Source: Burkholderiaceae bacterium (GTDB lineage Bacteria; Pseudomonadota; Gammaproteobacteria; Burkholderiales; Burkholderiaceae_E). From it: DNA of 60,909 bases. Position numbers and translations under genes: made by a program. Shown here piece after piece: positions 26,184 to 34,939 of this stretch. Position 1 is the first letter of the stretch, and every line of letters starts with the position of its first letter. The stretch is from NCBI GenBank assembly GCA_024711155.1, contig JANJTK010000087.1, positions 1-60,909 on the forward strand, read 5' to 3'. The notes beneath the pieces are model-generated. The model saw nothing but the letters and a program-made list of their open reading frames with translations, made no database searches and was not told where the DNA came from.

Positions 26184-27221
26184 CTACCCGGCGACCAACT
26201 CGCGCAGCGCCGCCTCGATGCGCGTCGGGCCCGGCAGCACGGCGGCCTCGAGCGGCGGCGCGAACGGCACCGGCACGCCGGGATTGCCGAGCCGGCGCGG
26301 CGCGCAGCGCAGCGCGCTGAACGCGTTCTCGGTGACGAGCGCGATGACCTCGGCCTGGACCCCGAAGCTCAGGTACGCCTCGTCCACCACCAGCAACCGG
26401 CCGGTCTTGCGGACCGACGCGACGATGGTCTCCGCGTCGAGCGGCACCAGCGTGCGCGGGTCGACGACTTCGACCGAGATGCCGTCGCGCGCCAGCGCCT
26501 CGGCAGCCGCCAGCGCGTAGTGCACCGTGGCGAGCGTGGCCACGACGGTGGCGTCGCGTCCTTCGCGGCGCACCAGCGCGCGGCCGAAGGCGACGACGTG
26601 CCCGGGGTCGCGATACGCGTCGGGCACCGGCCAGCGCGTGCGATAGAGCGCCTTGTGCTCGAAGAACAGCACCGGGTTGTCGTCGCGGATCGCCGCCTTC
26701 ATCAGGCCCTTCGCGTCCATCGAAGTCGCCGGCAGCGCGACCTTGATCCCCGGCACGTGCGCGAACCACGAGTACAGCGATTGCGAGTGCTGCGAGCCCG
26801 CGCCCTGCCCGCCGCCGCACGGCAGCCGGATCACCATCGGCACCTTCACCTGCCCGCCGGTGAGGTAGCGCAGCATCGCGCCCTGGTGCGTGAGCTGGTC
26901 GATGGCGACCGACATGAAGTCGCCGAACTGGAACTCGACGATCGGGCGCATGCCGCCGATCGCGGCGCCGACCGCCGCGCCGACCACGGCCACCTCCGAG
27001 CACGGCGCGTCTCGCACGCGCTCGGCGCCGAATTCGGCCGCCAGGCCCGTCGTCACGCCGAAGGGCGGCGCGTGCGCGATGTCCTCGCCCATCTGGAACA
27101 CCGACGGGTCGCGCCGCATCTCCTCGCGCATCGCCTCGTTGATCGCGCCGCGAAAGCTCGGCCAGTCGCGCTCGTGCGGCTGCGGCTGCGCGCCGCTGCG
27201 GAAGAGCCGGGTGTCGAACAT
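26184..27221 (-). CDS. 2-oxoacid (pyruvate/acetoin-type) dehydrogenase E1 component, beta subunit
   Basis: A 345-residue transketolase-like beta subunit of a TPP-dependent dehydrogenase. Motifs: AINEAMREEMRRDPSVFQMGEDI (with TPP-activating Glu), EFQFGDFMSVAIDQL, VIRLPCGGGQGAGSQHSQSL with the catalytic histidines, and VEVVDPRTLVPLDAETI. It pairs with the alpha subunit encoded 25 bases upstream. No lipoyl E2 or E3 gene is present on either side, so it must borrow them or act without them. The substrate could be acetoin, pyruvate or a branched 2-oxoacid. Confidence 0.9.
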   Translation of the reverse strand: MFDTRLFRSGAQPQPHERDWPSFRGAINEAMREEMRRDPSVFQMGEDIAHAPPFGVTTGLAAEFGAERVRDAPCSEVAVVGAAVGAAIGGMRPIVEFQFGDFMSVAIDQLTHQGAMLRYLTGGQVKVPMVIRLPCGGGQGAGSQHSQSLYSWFAHVPGIKVALPATSMDAKGLMKAAIRDDNPVLFFEHKALYRTRWPVPDAYRDPGHVVAFGRALVRREGRDATVVATLATVHYALAAAEALARDGISVEVVDPRTLVPLDAETIVASVRKTGRLLVVDEAYLSFGVQAEVIALVTENAFSALRCAPRRLGNPGVPVPFAPPLEAAVLPGPTRIEAALRELVAG

Positions 27222-27246
27222 CGCCTTCTCCTGCCTTGCCGGGGCG

Positions 27247-28209
27247 TCAGGCCCAGAGATCCTCGAACGCTTCGCCCGGCTCCGGGTACGGGCTCGCGCG
27301 CGCGAACTCGACCGCGGCGGCCACCTCGCGCGCCACTTCGGCCGCCATCGCCTCGTATTGCGCATCGTCGAGTTGCCCCGCCGCCGCGAGCCGCTCGCGC
27401 AGGCGCCGGATCGGGCAGCGCTCCCACGCGGCGGCAAGTTCGGCGGCGTCCCGGTACGGCTGGCGGTCGTGCGCGAGGTGTCCGCCGAGCCGGGTCGTGC
27501 GCGCTTCGACGAAGGTCGCGCCGCCGCCGGTGCGCGCGCGCGCCACCGCGGCGGCCACCGCGTCGCGCACGGCGAGCGCGTCGTTGCCGTCGACGACGAC
27601 GCCGGGCAGGCCGTAACCCGCCGCACGCGCGGCGATCGACGGCGCCTTCACCGCCGCGCTCACCGGCTGCGAGATGCACCAGCCGTTGTTCTCGCACACG
27701 AGCACCAATGGCAGCGTCCACATCGCGGCGAGGTTCGCCGTTTCGTGCACGGCGCCCTCGTTGCTCGCGCCGTCGCCGAAGAAAGCGAGGCTCACGCGGT
27801 CGGTGCCGCGCAGCTTCTGCGCCAGCGCCATGCCGCCCGCCACCGGCACCTGCGCCGGGACGATGCCGCCCATCCCGATCACGCCGCGCGCCACGTCGGT
27901 CACGTGATACGACTTGCCCTTGTTGTAGCCGGTCCGCCGGCAATAGAGCTCGGCGAGGATTTGCCTCGGGTCGAGCCCGCGCGCGACCTGCGGCGCCTGC
28001 CCGCGATGCGTCGTGAAGACGAAGTCGCCGTCATCGAGCGCCGCGCAGGCGCCGGCCGACACCGCCTCCTGCCCGGTCGACAGCGACGGCGGGATGCCGC
28101 CGATCTCCTCGCGCAGGTACGCCTCGCCCCACGCGTCGTCGACCGCGCGGATCAGCAGCATCGTGCGCAGCAGCGCGAGTTCGCCGGCGTCGCCGGCGCG
28201 CACAGTCAT
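27247..28209 (-). CDS. 2-oxoacid (pyruvate/acetoin-type) dehydrogenase E1 component, alpha subunit
   Basis: A 320-residue TPP-binding alpha subunit. The motif begins GDGASNEGAVHETAN and ends about 28 residues later with CENNGWCIS. The activation segment is GKSYHVTDVARGVIGMGGIV, lacking the regulatory serine pattern of eukaryotic E1. It starts with an ATGA overlap on the upstream unknown gene, so the two are translationally coupled. With the beta gene it forms a heterotetrameric E1. Closest family look is AcoA/PdhA of acetoin and pyruvate systems. Confidence 0.91.
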   Translation of the reverse strand: MTVRAGDAGELALLRTMLLIRAVDDAWGEAYLREEIGGIPPSLSTGQEAVSAGACAALDDGDFVFTTHRGQAPQVARGLDPRQILAELYCRRTGYNKGKSYHVTDVARGVIGMGGIVPAQVPVAGGMALAQKLRGTDRVSLAFFGDGASNEGAVHETANLAAMWTLPLVLVCENNGWCISQPVSAAVKAPSIAARAAGYGLPGVVVDGNDALAVRDAVAAAVARARTGGGATFVEARTTRLGGHLAHDRQPYRDAAELAAAWERCPIRRLRERLAAAGQLDDAQYEAMAAEVAREVAAAVEFARASPYPEPGEAFEDLWA

Positions 28210-29243
28210 GCCGCCCCGAGCCGCGCGGCGTAGGCCGGCGGCGTCGCGTCGTGGTTCTTGTAGACGTGCAGCGTGCAGCCGCCGTCGGCGCGCGCCGCGT
28301 TCTCGAACACCCAGTGCGCACGGCCGTACCAGCGCAGCGTCGCCACGCCGTTCCACACCGGGCAGTGGCTGCAATAGACCGGCAGCCGCGCCTCCCCGAA
28401 AGTGAGCGGGCCGCTCTCCTCGACGAAGGGGAGTGCCCCGGTGCCGTCGTAGGCGCCGGCGAGCCGCAGCCGCCCGCCGCTGCCGCACGGCGCCTGCTCG
28501 ATCGTGAAGCGCTCGTCGTCCTCGCTCACGGTGACCTGCCCCATGTGCTGCTTGAGCAGGAACGCGCTGGTCCACGCGAATCCGGGCGCCGTCATCCGCT
28601 CCCATTTGTCGAAGCCGGCCCGCTGGCCTTCCGCGGTCGCCAGGTGATAGCGCAGCAGCGCCTGCGGGCCCAGCGCCACCAGCACCCAGCCGAAGACCTC
28701 GGCCATGAAGCGGACCCAGCGGTCGTGCAGCGGCAGGTAGCTGTCGCGCTCCTTCGCGTCGAGCAGCGCCAGTGCGCGCGCCGCGTCGCCGGCGTCGAGC
28801 GCGGCGACGACCGCATCGGCGAGCGCCGCCTGCTCGGCGGCGAAGCGGCGCTCGCGCGCGTCGAGCGCCCGCACGGCGGCTTCGACTTGCAGTTCGAGCC
28901 GATCGTCCGGCGCTGGCGCCTGTGCGAGGTCCTCGCAAGAGCGCCGCACCAGTGCGGCGGCGCCAGCCGCGCGCGCGCGGTCGCAGCCTTCGGACTCGAC
29001 CGTGTCGAGCAGCGCCCCGAGCATCACGCGCAGAGTGATCCCGAGGCCGCGCGCCATGAAGGCGAACTCGCCCGCGAGGTTGCGCGCCTGACCGTCGCCG
29101 TCGAGCGCGAGACCCCGCGCGCGCGCGAAGTCACCGGCGCCGATCGCCTCGCGCAACGCGTCGCCGAGCCGGCGCCCCCATTCCCCGATCGGCACACGGG
29201 GCGCGTCGTCGCGTTCGTCGCGTTTCGCGGCCGCTTCGCTCAA
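28206..29243 (-). CDS. Unrecognised protein with conserved-looking Cys/His cluster, coupled to E1 alpha
   Basis: I do not recognise this 345-residue family. The first 200 residues are alanine-rich and helical, with possible amphipathic or coiled segments (ALDARERRFAAEQAALADAV). The last 110 residues contain EQAPCGSGGRLRLAGAYDG and YCSHCPVWNG, giving three cysteines and a histidine that could bind a metal or flavin; aromatic residues are frequent there. No signal peptide or membrane helix is seen. It is the first gene of the minus-strand operon, facing the IclR regulator, and its stop overlaps the E1 alpha start by ATGA. That position suggests a role in the same pathway, perhaps substrate handling or a regulatory subunit. 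It is not AcoX by sequence look. Confidence 0.75.
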   Translation of the reverse strand: MSEAAAKRDERDDAPRVPIGEWGRRLGDALREAIGAGDFARARGLALDGDGQARNLAGEFAFMARGLGITLRVMLGALLDTVESEGCDRARAAGAAALVRRSCEDLAQAPAPDDRLELQVEAAVRALDARERRFAAEQAALADAVVAALDAGDAARALALLDAKERDSYLPLHDRWVRFMAEVFGWVLVALGPQALLRYHLATAEGQRAGFDKWERMTAPGFAWTSAFLLKQHMGQVTVSEDDERFTIEQAPCGSGGRLRLAGAYDGTGALPFVEESGPLTFGEARLPVYCSHCPVWNGVATLRWYGRAHWVFENAARADGGCTLHVYKNHDATPPAYAARLGAA

Positions 29244-29320
29244 GGCGCTGCCCTCACCGTGGACGGGCCGAGGATCCGGATCGGCGCCATCCGGGCCGAT
29301 CCGGGCCGGCGCCGCGCCAA

Positions 29321-29349
29321 TTGACAGCGCGGCGCGCTACGTTCAGCAT
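29321..29349 (+). promoter_or_regulatory. Putative iclR-type regulator promoter
   Basis: A consensus -35 TTGACA at 29321-29326 is followed after 17 bases by CAGCAT at 29344-29349, a weak -10. The -10 lies inside the first palindrome of the operator pair, so bound regulator should block it. The regulator ATG is about 40 bases downstream. Confidence 0.5.
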
Positions 29350-29377
29350 ACTGAAACGTAATCAGCATACTGATACG
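29342..29377. promoter_or_regulatory. Tandem operator: two near-identical palindromic 17-mers
   Basis: TTCAGCATACTGAAACG (29342-29358) and ATCAGCATACTGATACG (29361-29377) repeat with 19-base spacing. Each has inverted arms, TTCAG/CTGAA and ATCAG/CTGAT, around CATA. They sit between the divergent IclR-family gene and the unknown-E1 operon, close to the regulator start. This is the expected arrangement for an IclR autoregulatory and operon operator. The sequence repeat is directly seen; the binding protein is inferred. Confidence 0.75.
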
Positions 29378-29389
29378 GCATCCTAGGAC

Positions 29390-30271
29390 ATGGCTTCGCG
29401 AGCGTCAACCGCCACCCTCGCCGCCGACGGCGCGGGCGCCTCGCCGAAGGGCGAAGTGCCCGCGGTCGCGCGCGCGGCGCGGTTGCTCGCCACCCTCGCC
29501 GACGCCCCGGCCCCGCTGTCGCTCACGGACCTCGCCGCGCGGCTCGGACTTCCCCGCAGCAGCGTGCACGGACTGTGCGCGACGCTGGTCCATGCCGGGC
29601 TCGCGCGCCGCTTCGCCGACGGCAGCTACCACCTCGGTCCGCGCGTGATGGACCTGGCGCGCGCCTTCCTCGCCCGCACCGACCTCACGGCCGAGTTCGC
29701 GCGCGTCCTCGACGCGACGCATCCGTTGCCCGAAGAGTCGATGGTGCTGTCGGTGCTCGACGGCGCCGACATCGTCTATGTCGGCTGCCGCAGGGGCACG
29801 CGGCCGTTCGGGTTCGACCTGCGCATCGGCATGCGGCTGCCGGCGAACTGCGCGGCGAGCGGCAAGGCGCTGCTGGCCACCTTGCCGGCAGAGCGCATCG
29901 CTGCGATGGCGCGCGCCGGCGGCTTCTACGGGCTCACCGCGCGCAGCGTCACGCGCTTGTCCGCCCTGCGCGCCGAACTGGCACGCGTGCGCGAGCGCGG
30001 CTACGCGCTCGACGACGAGGAAACCCGGCAGGGGATCGTCTGCTTCGGTGCGCCCGTGTTCGGCGCGAGCGGAAGCGAGGCCGTCGCCGCGGTCGGCGTC
30101 AGCATGCCCAAGGCGGCGCTCGACGCGGCGCAGAAGGCGCGCGCGACTGCCGCCGTGCGCGCGGTCGCCGCGGCGCTTTCCGCGCGCATCGGCGCGGGCG
30201 CCGCCGCGGCGACGCCCTTCACATCGACAGCGACCCCTCGCGGAACGCGGTCCGGTCGAGCCACACGTTGA
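29390..30271 (+). CDS. IclR family transcriptional regulator
   Basis: A 293-residue regulator with an N-terminal winged helix-turn-helix ([34 protein letters not shown]) written here in part as [17 protein letters not shown] near residue 46, and a C-terminal effector domain ([44 protein letters not shown]). It is transcribed away from the unknown-E1-DenD-synthetase-GGDEF operon, with two tandem palindromes in between, and probably controls both directions. Its 3' end overlaps the convergent TPP-enzyme gene by 53 bases; the last 20 or so residues are low-complexity Thr/Arg-rich. The effector is probably a pathway acid. Confidence 0.92.
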   Translation: MASRASTATLAADGAGASPKGEVPAVARAARLLATLADAPAPLSLTDLAARLGLPRSSVHGLCATLVHAGLARRFADGSYHLGPRVMDLARAFLARTDLTAEFARVLDATHPLPEESMVLSVLDGADIVYVGCRRGTRPFGFDLRIGMRLPANCAASGKALLATLPAERIAAMARAGGFYGLTARSVTRLSALRAELARVRERGYALDDEETRQGIVCFGAPVFGASGSEAVAAVGVSMPKAALDAAQKARATAAVRAVAAALSARIGAGAAAATPFTSTATPRGTRSGRATR

Positions 30272-31997
30272 CGAGCACCGGGCGCCCGCGACGCGCGAAT
30301 TCGCGCGCCTGCGCGAGGGCCCCGTCGACCTCGTCGGGCCGCGTCACCAGCAGCCCCTCGGCCCCGAATCCGCGCGCGACCTCGTGGTAGTCGGTTCGCG
30401 CGAGCACCGTGCCGACGTCGTCGCCCAGCATCTTGACCTGCTCGCGCGCGATCTGGGTCCATCCGGCGTCGTTGCCGACCACCGCGATCGCCGGGATGCC
30501 GTGGCGAACGAAGGTGTCGAACTCGGTCAGCCCGAATCCGCAGGCACCGTCGCCGAACACGATCCACAGCTCACGGCCGGGGCGCGCCGCGGCCGCGCCG
30601 AGCGCAAAGCCGGCGCCGACCCCGAGGGTGCCGAAGGCGCCGGGGTCGAGCCACGCGAGCGGTCCGCGCGGGCGCAGCACATAGCTCGCGGTGCCAACGA
30701 AGTCGCCGCCGTCGGCGACGAACAGCGCATCCGGCGCCGCGTGACGCTCGAGCGCGCGCAGCAGCGCCAGCGGATTCACGTACTCGCCGCGGGCGCTCGC
30801 CTGCGCGTCGATCTCCGCTTCGCGCGCGGCGTCGCGCGCGCGCAGCGCGCCCGCCCAACCCGTGAAGCGCTGCTCTGCGCCCGCGGGCGCCTCGCCAGCC
30901 AGCGCCTGCAGGAAGCGCCCGGCATCCCCGATTGCCGCGACGTCGGGTCGGCGGTTGAGCCGCGCCTCGCGCGCGCTGCGATTGGCGGCGACGAGCGTCG
31001 CGCTGCGCCGCACGTGCCGCCCGTAGTCGAGGCGGAAGTCGCACGGCACGCCGGCGAGCAGCACCAGGTCGGCCTCGCGCAGCGCCTCGCGGCGCTGGTG
31101 GCGCATCTGCAGTGGATGGTCACGCCCGAGCAGCCCGCGCGCCATCCCCGACAGGTAGACCGGCACGCCGAGTCGATCGACGGCGTCGGCGAGCCGCAGC
31201 GCCTCGTCCGGGAGTGCCAGCGCCTGGCTGCCGATGACCGCCAGCGGGCGCTCGGCGCGAGCGAGCGCTTCGCGCGCGCGGCGCAGCGCCGCCTCGCCGG
31301 CCTGCGGCACCGCCGCCTCGCGAACGACCGGCGGTGCGGGCGGCGGCCCGCCGTCGAACATGCGCCGCACGTGGCGCCCGAGGTACCACCGCAGCGCGCG
31401 CTCGGGCAGCGACTTGCCCTTCCCGGCGGCGTCCGCGTACCACTGCCGGATCGTCGCCGGATCGTAGAGCAGGTCGACCGGACACTCGAGGAAGACCGGC
31501 CCCGGCACGCCGGAGCGGGCCAGCGCGAACGCCTCTTCGAGCGCGGGGGCGAGGTCGCGCAGGCGGCGCAGCGCGAAGAAGCGCTTGACGTGCGGCGCCA
31601 CCAGCGGGCGCTGGTCGATGTCCTGCAAGGCGCCACGCCCCTGCAGCGCGGTCGGCGCGGCGCCCCCGAGCAGCGCCACCGGCGACTGCGCAAGCTGCGC
31701 GTTCTTCAGCGCCGTGATCGTGTTCGTGATGCCGGGGCCGGCGGTAACCGCGGCCACGCCCGGCAGCCCGGTCAGCCGCGCGGCCGCGTCGGCCGCGAAC
31801 ACCGCGGTCGCCTCGTCGCGCACGTCGACGACGCGAATCCCGCGGGCGCGCGCCGCCGCGAGGATCGGCGAGATGTGCCCGCCGCACAGCGTGAAGACGC
31901 ACTCCACGCCATGCGCAGCGAGCACCGCCGCGAGGCGCTCGCCGCCGTGGGTCTCGCCAGCCGCGCTCACGCCCGCTGCCACCGTGCCTACGCCCAT
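30219..31997 (-). CDS. TPP-dependent acetolactate synthase-like enzyme resembling 2-hydroxyacyl-CoA lyase ILVBL/HACL2
   Basis: A 592-residue thiamine diphosphate enzyme with the full PYR-central-PP layout. The catalytic Glu is in [16 protein letters not shown] (Glu62), and the cofactor site begins [13 protein letters not shown] and ends VVGNDAGW. The words [50 protein letters not shown] and [12 protein letters not shown] follow the animal ILVBL/HACL2 pattern more closely than true IlvB. HACL2 cleaves 2-hydroxyacyl-CoA in fatty acid alpha-oxidation. Here it overlaps the end of a long-chain acyl-CoA synthetase gene by 10 bases, which would supply the CoA ester. No acetolactate synthase small subunit is nearby, against an amino-acid biosynthesis role. 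Specific activity remains inferred. Confidence 0.82.
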   Translation of the reverse strand: MGVGTVAAGVSAAGETHGGERLAAVLAAHGVECVFTLCGGHISPILAAARARGIRVVDVRDEATAVFAADAAARLTGLPGVAAVTAGPGITNTITALKNAQLAQSPVALLGGAAPTALQGRGALQDIDQRPLVAPHVKRFFALRRLRDLAPALEEAFALARSGVPGPVFLECPVDLLYDPATIRQWYADAAGKGKSLPERALRWYLGRHVRRMFDGGPPPAPPVVREAAVPQAGEAALRRAREALARAERPLAVIGSQALALPDEALRLADAVDRLGVPVYLSGMARGLLGRDHPLQMRHQRREALREADLVLLAGVPCDFRLDYGRHVRRSATLVAANRSAREARLNRRPDVAAIGDAGRFLQALAGEAPAGAEQRFTGWAGALRARDAAREAEIDAQASARGEYVNPLALLRALERHAAPDALFVADGGDFVGTASYVLRPRGPLAWLDPGAFGTLGVGAGFALGAAAARPGRELWIVFGDGACGFGLTEFDTFVRHGIPAIAVVGNDAGWTQIAREQVKMLGDDVGTVLARTDYHEVARGFGAEGLLVTRPDEVDGALAQAREFARRGRPVLVNVWLDRTAFREGSLSM

Positions 31998-33670
31998 TGC
32001 ACCTTCTGCGGGTCGCCGTACCAGCGCTCGAGCTGCGGCGCGAGCTGCGCCTCGATGCGGCTGCGCCTGACCTTCATCGTCGGCGTCAGGCAGCCGTTGT
32101 CGATCGACCACGCTTCGCGCGCGACGACGATCATCCGCAGTTGCTCATGGTGCGCGACGCCGCGATTGACGTCGTCGAGCAGCCGGCCGAGCTCGGACTC
32201 GACCTGCGCGCGCACGGCGAGGTCGTCGACGCGCGGCCGCAGCGCCTCGGCCAGCTGGACGATCGCGAACGCGGAGGGCTGCCCGACGCCGGAGACCATC
32301 GACAGTTCGACCATCGGATGCGCATTGAGCCGGTTCTCGATCGGCGCCGGCGCGACGTACTTGCCTTTGGCGGTCTTGAAGAGCTCCTTCGCGCGGCCGG
32401 TGATGCGCAGCATCCCGTCGGCGCGCCGCTCGCCGAGGTCGCCGGTGCGGAAGAACCCGTCCTCGGTGAACGACTCGCCGGTGAGCTCCGGCTGCCGGTA
32501 GTAGCCGCTCAGCTGCGACGGAGACTTGATCAGGATCTCGCCGTCCGGGCCCAGCTTCACTTCGACCCCCGGCAGCGGCACCCCGACGTAACCGGGCTCG
32601 CTGAAATCCGCGTTCGACGTGTGCGAATACGAGTTGTCCTCGGTCATCGCATAGCCCTCGTACAGCGGCAGCCCGATGCGCCGGTACCACGCGATCAGGT
32701 CCGGCGGAATCGGCGCCGAGCCGCTGCCGGCGAGCACGACCTGGTCGAGCCCGAGGCCCTTGCGGACCTTGCGCGCGACGATGCGCCCGACGACCGGGAT
32801 CGACAGCAGCCGCTCGAGCTTTGCCGGCGGCATCTTCGCGAACACGCCCTGCTGGAACTTCAGCCACAGCCGCGGCACCGAAAGGAACAGTGTCGGCCGC
32901 GCGCGCTGCAGGTCCTGCATGAAGGTGTCGAGCGACTCGGCGAAGTACAGCCGCGTGCGCCCCTCGACCAGCGACGAGGCCTCGACCCACGAGCGCTCGT
33001 AGCTGTGCGCGAGCGGCAGGTACGACAGCATGCGGCTGTCGGCGTCGCCCGGCAGGCGCGAGCGGATCTCCCGCGCGATGCCCTCGCCGGCGAAGGTGAT
33101 CGCGGCGAAGCTGCTCATCACGCCCTTTGGCCGGCCGGTGGAGCCCGACGTGTAGAGCAGCATCGCGATGTCCTGCGGCGCCCGCCGCGCCGGCTGCGCG
33201 AGCGGCGGGGTGCGCGCGACGATCGCGTCCCAGCGCTCGAAGCCGGTCGGCGGTGCAAGCGGCAGCGCGATGCACGGCAGGGTGGAGGGCACGCCACGGC
33301 TCTGCGCGGGCCAGTCGTCGAGCTTGCCGACGAACAGCAGGGTGGCGCCGCTGTGCTCCAGCACGTAACCGATCGTCTCCGCGGTCTCGGTCGGGAAGAT
33401 CGCGACGGTCGTGCCGCCCGCCATCCAGATCGCCAGCTCGGCGACAATGAAGTGCGCGCAGTTCTTCGACAGCATCGCGATCCGCGCGCCCGGCTCGAAG
33501 CCGCAGCCCTGCAGGTGCGCCGCCATCCGGCGCGCCTGGTCGATCACCTCGCCCCACGTGTAGTCGATCACCGGGCCATTGCCGACCGGCTGCGTGAGGT
33601 AGATCCGCTGTGGCGACTTTTCGCCGTGCTCGACGGCGTACTCGAGGATCAGCTTGCCGGTCGTGGTCAT
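31988..33670 (-). CDS. Long-chain fatty acid--CoA ligase (AMP-binding)
   Basis: A 560-residue AMP-forming acyl-CoA synthetase of the FAA/ACSL type. Motifs: [19 protein letters not shown] (ATP loop), [30 protein letters not shown], the [14 protein letters not shown] switch region, [18 protein letters not shown], and the C-terminal LTPTMKVRR with catalytic lysine. The start at 33670 matches the family N-terminus. Its stop lies inside the start of the HACL2-like gene, so the two are co-translated and may act in sequence. Substrate is probably a long or branched fatty acid. Confidence 0.9.
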   Translation of the reverse strand: MTTTGKLILEYAVEHGEKSPQRIYLTQPVGNGPVIDYTWGEVIDQARRMAAHLQGCGFEPGARIAMLSKNCAHFIVAELAIWMAGGTTVAIFPTETAETIGYVLEHSGATLLFVGKLDDWPAQSRGVPSTLPCIALPLAPPTGFERWDAIVARTPPLAQPARRAPQDIAMLLYTSGSTGRPKGVMSSFAAITFAGEGIAREIRSRLPGDADSRMLSYLPLAHSYERSWVEASSLVEGRTRLYFAESLDTFMQDLQRARPTLFLSVPRLWLKFQQGVFAKMPPAKLERLLSIPVVGRIVARKVRKGLGLDQVVLAGSGSAPIPPDLIAWYRRIGLPLYEGYAMTEDNSYSHTSNADFSEPGYVGVPLPGVEVKLGPDGEILIKSPSQLSGYYRQPELTGESFTEDGFFRTGDLGERRADGMLRITGRAKELFKTAKGKYVAPAPIENRLNAHPMVELSMVSGVGQPSAFAIVQLAEALRPRVDDLAVRAQVESELGRLLDDVNRGVAHHEQLRMIVVAREAWSIDNGCLTPTMKVRRSRIEAQLAPQLERWYGDPQKVQWA

Positions 33671-33788
33671 CGCGGGTCTCCCTGGCGCGCGACCGACCCT
33701 AACCCCGCGTCCGCGCCGAGTCCATTCGGGGAGTCCCGCAGCGAATCGCGTTACAGTGCGCCGGTCGCCTCGCCACAGGATCCGGCCC

Positions 33789-34532
33789 GTGCAGCCAACC
33801 GCCTCCCGCCCCGTCCCGCCCGCCGGCGCGCCCGCCGCCGACACGATCGTCCACGACGAGCTCGAACTGCTGGCCGGCCTGGTGCCGCTCGCGCGCGCGC
33901 GCCTGATCGAGCTCGGCTGCGGCGCGGCGCGGCTCGCGCGGGCGCTGCTCGCGCGCCACGCCGGGACGACGCTGGTCGGGCTCGAGGTCGACGAGACCCA
34001 GCACGCGAAGAACCTCGCGGCCGCGCCGCAGGCCGGCCTGTCGTTCGCGCGCGGCGGCGCGCAGGCGATTCCGTTTCCGGACGCGTCTTTCGACGGCGCC
34101 CTGATGCTGAAGTCGCTGCACCACGTCCCGCTCGCCGCGATGGCGCAAGCGCTCGACGAGACCGCGCGCGTGCTGCGCCCGAAGGGTTGGCTGTACGTCT
34201 CGGAGCCCGTCTTCGCCGGCGAGCTCAACGAGCTGATCCGCATGTTCAACGACGAGCGCGACGTGCGCGCCGCCGCGCAGGCCGCGCTCGACACCGCGAT
34301 CGGCGGCGGCCGCTGGGAGCAGGCCGCCGAAGTGCGCTTCTCGATGCCGGCGCGTTTTCGCGACTTCGCCGAGTTCGAGCAGCAGGTGATGCGGCCGAGC
34401 TTCGCCGACCACCGGATCGACGACGCGATGCTGGCGGCGGTGCGCGAGCGCTTCGCGCCGCACCTGGGCCCCGACGGAGCGGCGTTCATGCGGCCGATGC
34501 ACGTCCGCCTGCTGCGCACGCGCGGGGGCTGA
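33789..34532 (+). CDS. Class I SAM-dependent methyltransferase
   Basis: A 247-residue Rossmann methyltransferase. The SAM motif LIELGCGAARLARALL is near residue 38, followed by the acidic VGLEVDETQHAKNL, FPDASFDGALMLKSLHHVP, and TARVLRPKGWLYVSEP, as in methyltransferase type 11 domains. The GTG at 33789 is chosen because AGGA lies about 10 bases upstream; an earlier in-frame ATG at 33654 would run through the promoter and give an arginine-rich leader. It is divergent from the acyl-CoA ligase. Substrate unknown. Confidence 0.82.
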   Translation: MQPTASRPVPPAGAPAADTIVHDELELLAGLVPLARARLIELGCGAARLARALLARHAGTTLVGLEVDETQHAKNLAAAPQAGLSFARGGAQAIPFPDASFDGALMLKSLHHVPLAAMAQALDETARVLRPKGWLYVSEPVFAGELNELIRMFNDERDVRAAAQAALDTAIGGGRWEQAAEVRFSMPARFRDFAEFEQQVMRPSFADHRIDDAMLAAVRERFAPHLGPDGAAFMRPMHVRLLRTRGG

Positions 34533-34564
34533 GCGCGCGGAGCCGGCCGCGCGCACGGGCGCGA

Positions 34565-34620
34565 CGCTCGGCGCTCGGCGCTCGGCGCTCGGCGCTCGGT
34601 GCTCGGTGCTCAGCGCTCAG
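34565..34620. repeat. Tandem 7-base repeat, eight copies (CGCTCGG and variants)
   Basis: Five perfect CGCTCGG units (34565-34599) are followed by TGCTCGG, TGCTCAG and CGCTCAG. The last unit supplies the TCA that reads as the TGA stop of the minus-strand small gene at 34617. Unit length is not a multiple of three; gain or loss of distal copies would leave the protein unchanged, as they lie past the stop. Confidence 0.85.
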
Positions 34621-34904
34621 CGCACCGACGTCTGGCGGCGCCGCCGGCTGGCCAGCGCGTCGCGCAGCATCGCGGTCCAGGTTTCGTCGGTGCGGCGTGC
34701 GAGGTCGAGCTCGGCCTCCTGCTCCTCGGTACGCTCCCAGGACTGGATCGCCGCCAGCCCGGCGACTTCGGCGCGCACGAACGCGAGCCGGCGCGCGGTG
34801 TCGCGGATCAGTTCGCGCAGCTCCGCGCGCGCCATCGTCGAGAATCGATCGTGATCGGCGTCGGCGCCGGACGCGCCTGCCTCGGGGGACTGTGGATGGC
34901 TCAT
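34617..34904 (-). CDS. Small hypothetical protein downstream of creA
   Basis: A 95-residue frame starting MSHPQSPEAGASGADADHD. The middle and end are charged and helical (AELRELIRDTARRLAFVRAE, EEQEAELDLARRTDETW), with a basic C-terminus (SRRRRQTSVR). No family recognised. It begins 35 bases after the CreA stop on the same strand, consistent with one transcript. An eight-copy 7-base repeat forms its stop codon region. Composition looks like coding, but evidence is limited to length, charge pattern and placement. Confidence 0.5.
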   Translation of the reverse strand: MSHPQSPEAGASGADADHDRFSTMARAELRELIRDTARRLAFVRAEVAGLAAIQSWERTEEQEAELDLARRTDETWTAMLRDALASRRRRQTSVR

Positions 34905-34939
34905 CCGGATTTCCGTGAGATCTGCATGCCAGGCCGCGC

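Noticed and set aside
30219-31997. Acetolactate synthase for branched-chain amino acid synthesis
   Set aside because: No small regulatory subunit, placement with an acyl-CoA ligase, and sequence words match ILVBL/HACL2 better.
34565-34620. CRISPR-like array
   Set aside because: Units are 7 bases with no spacers and no cas genes; it is a simple tandem repeat.
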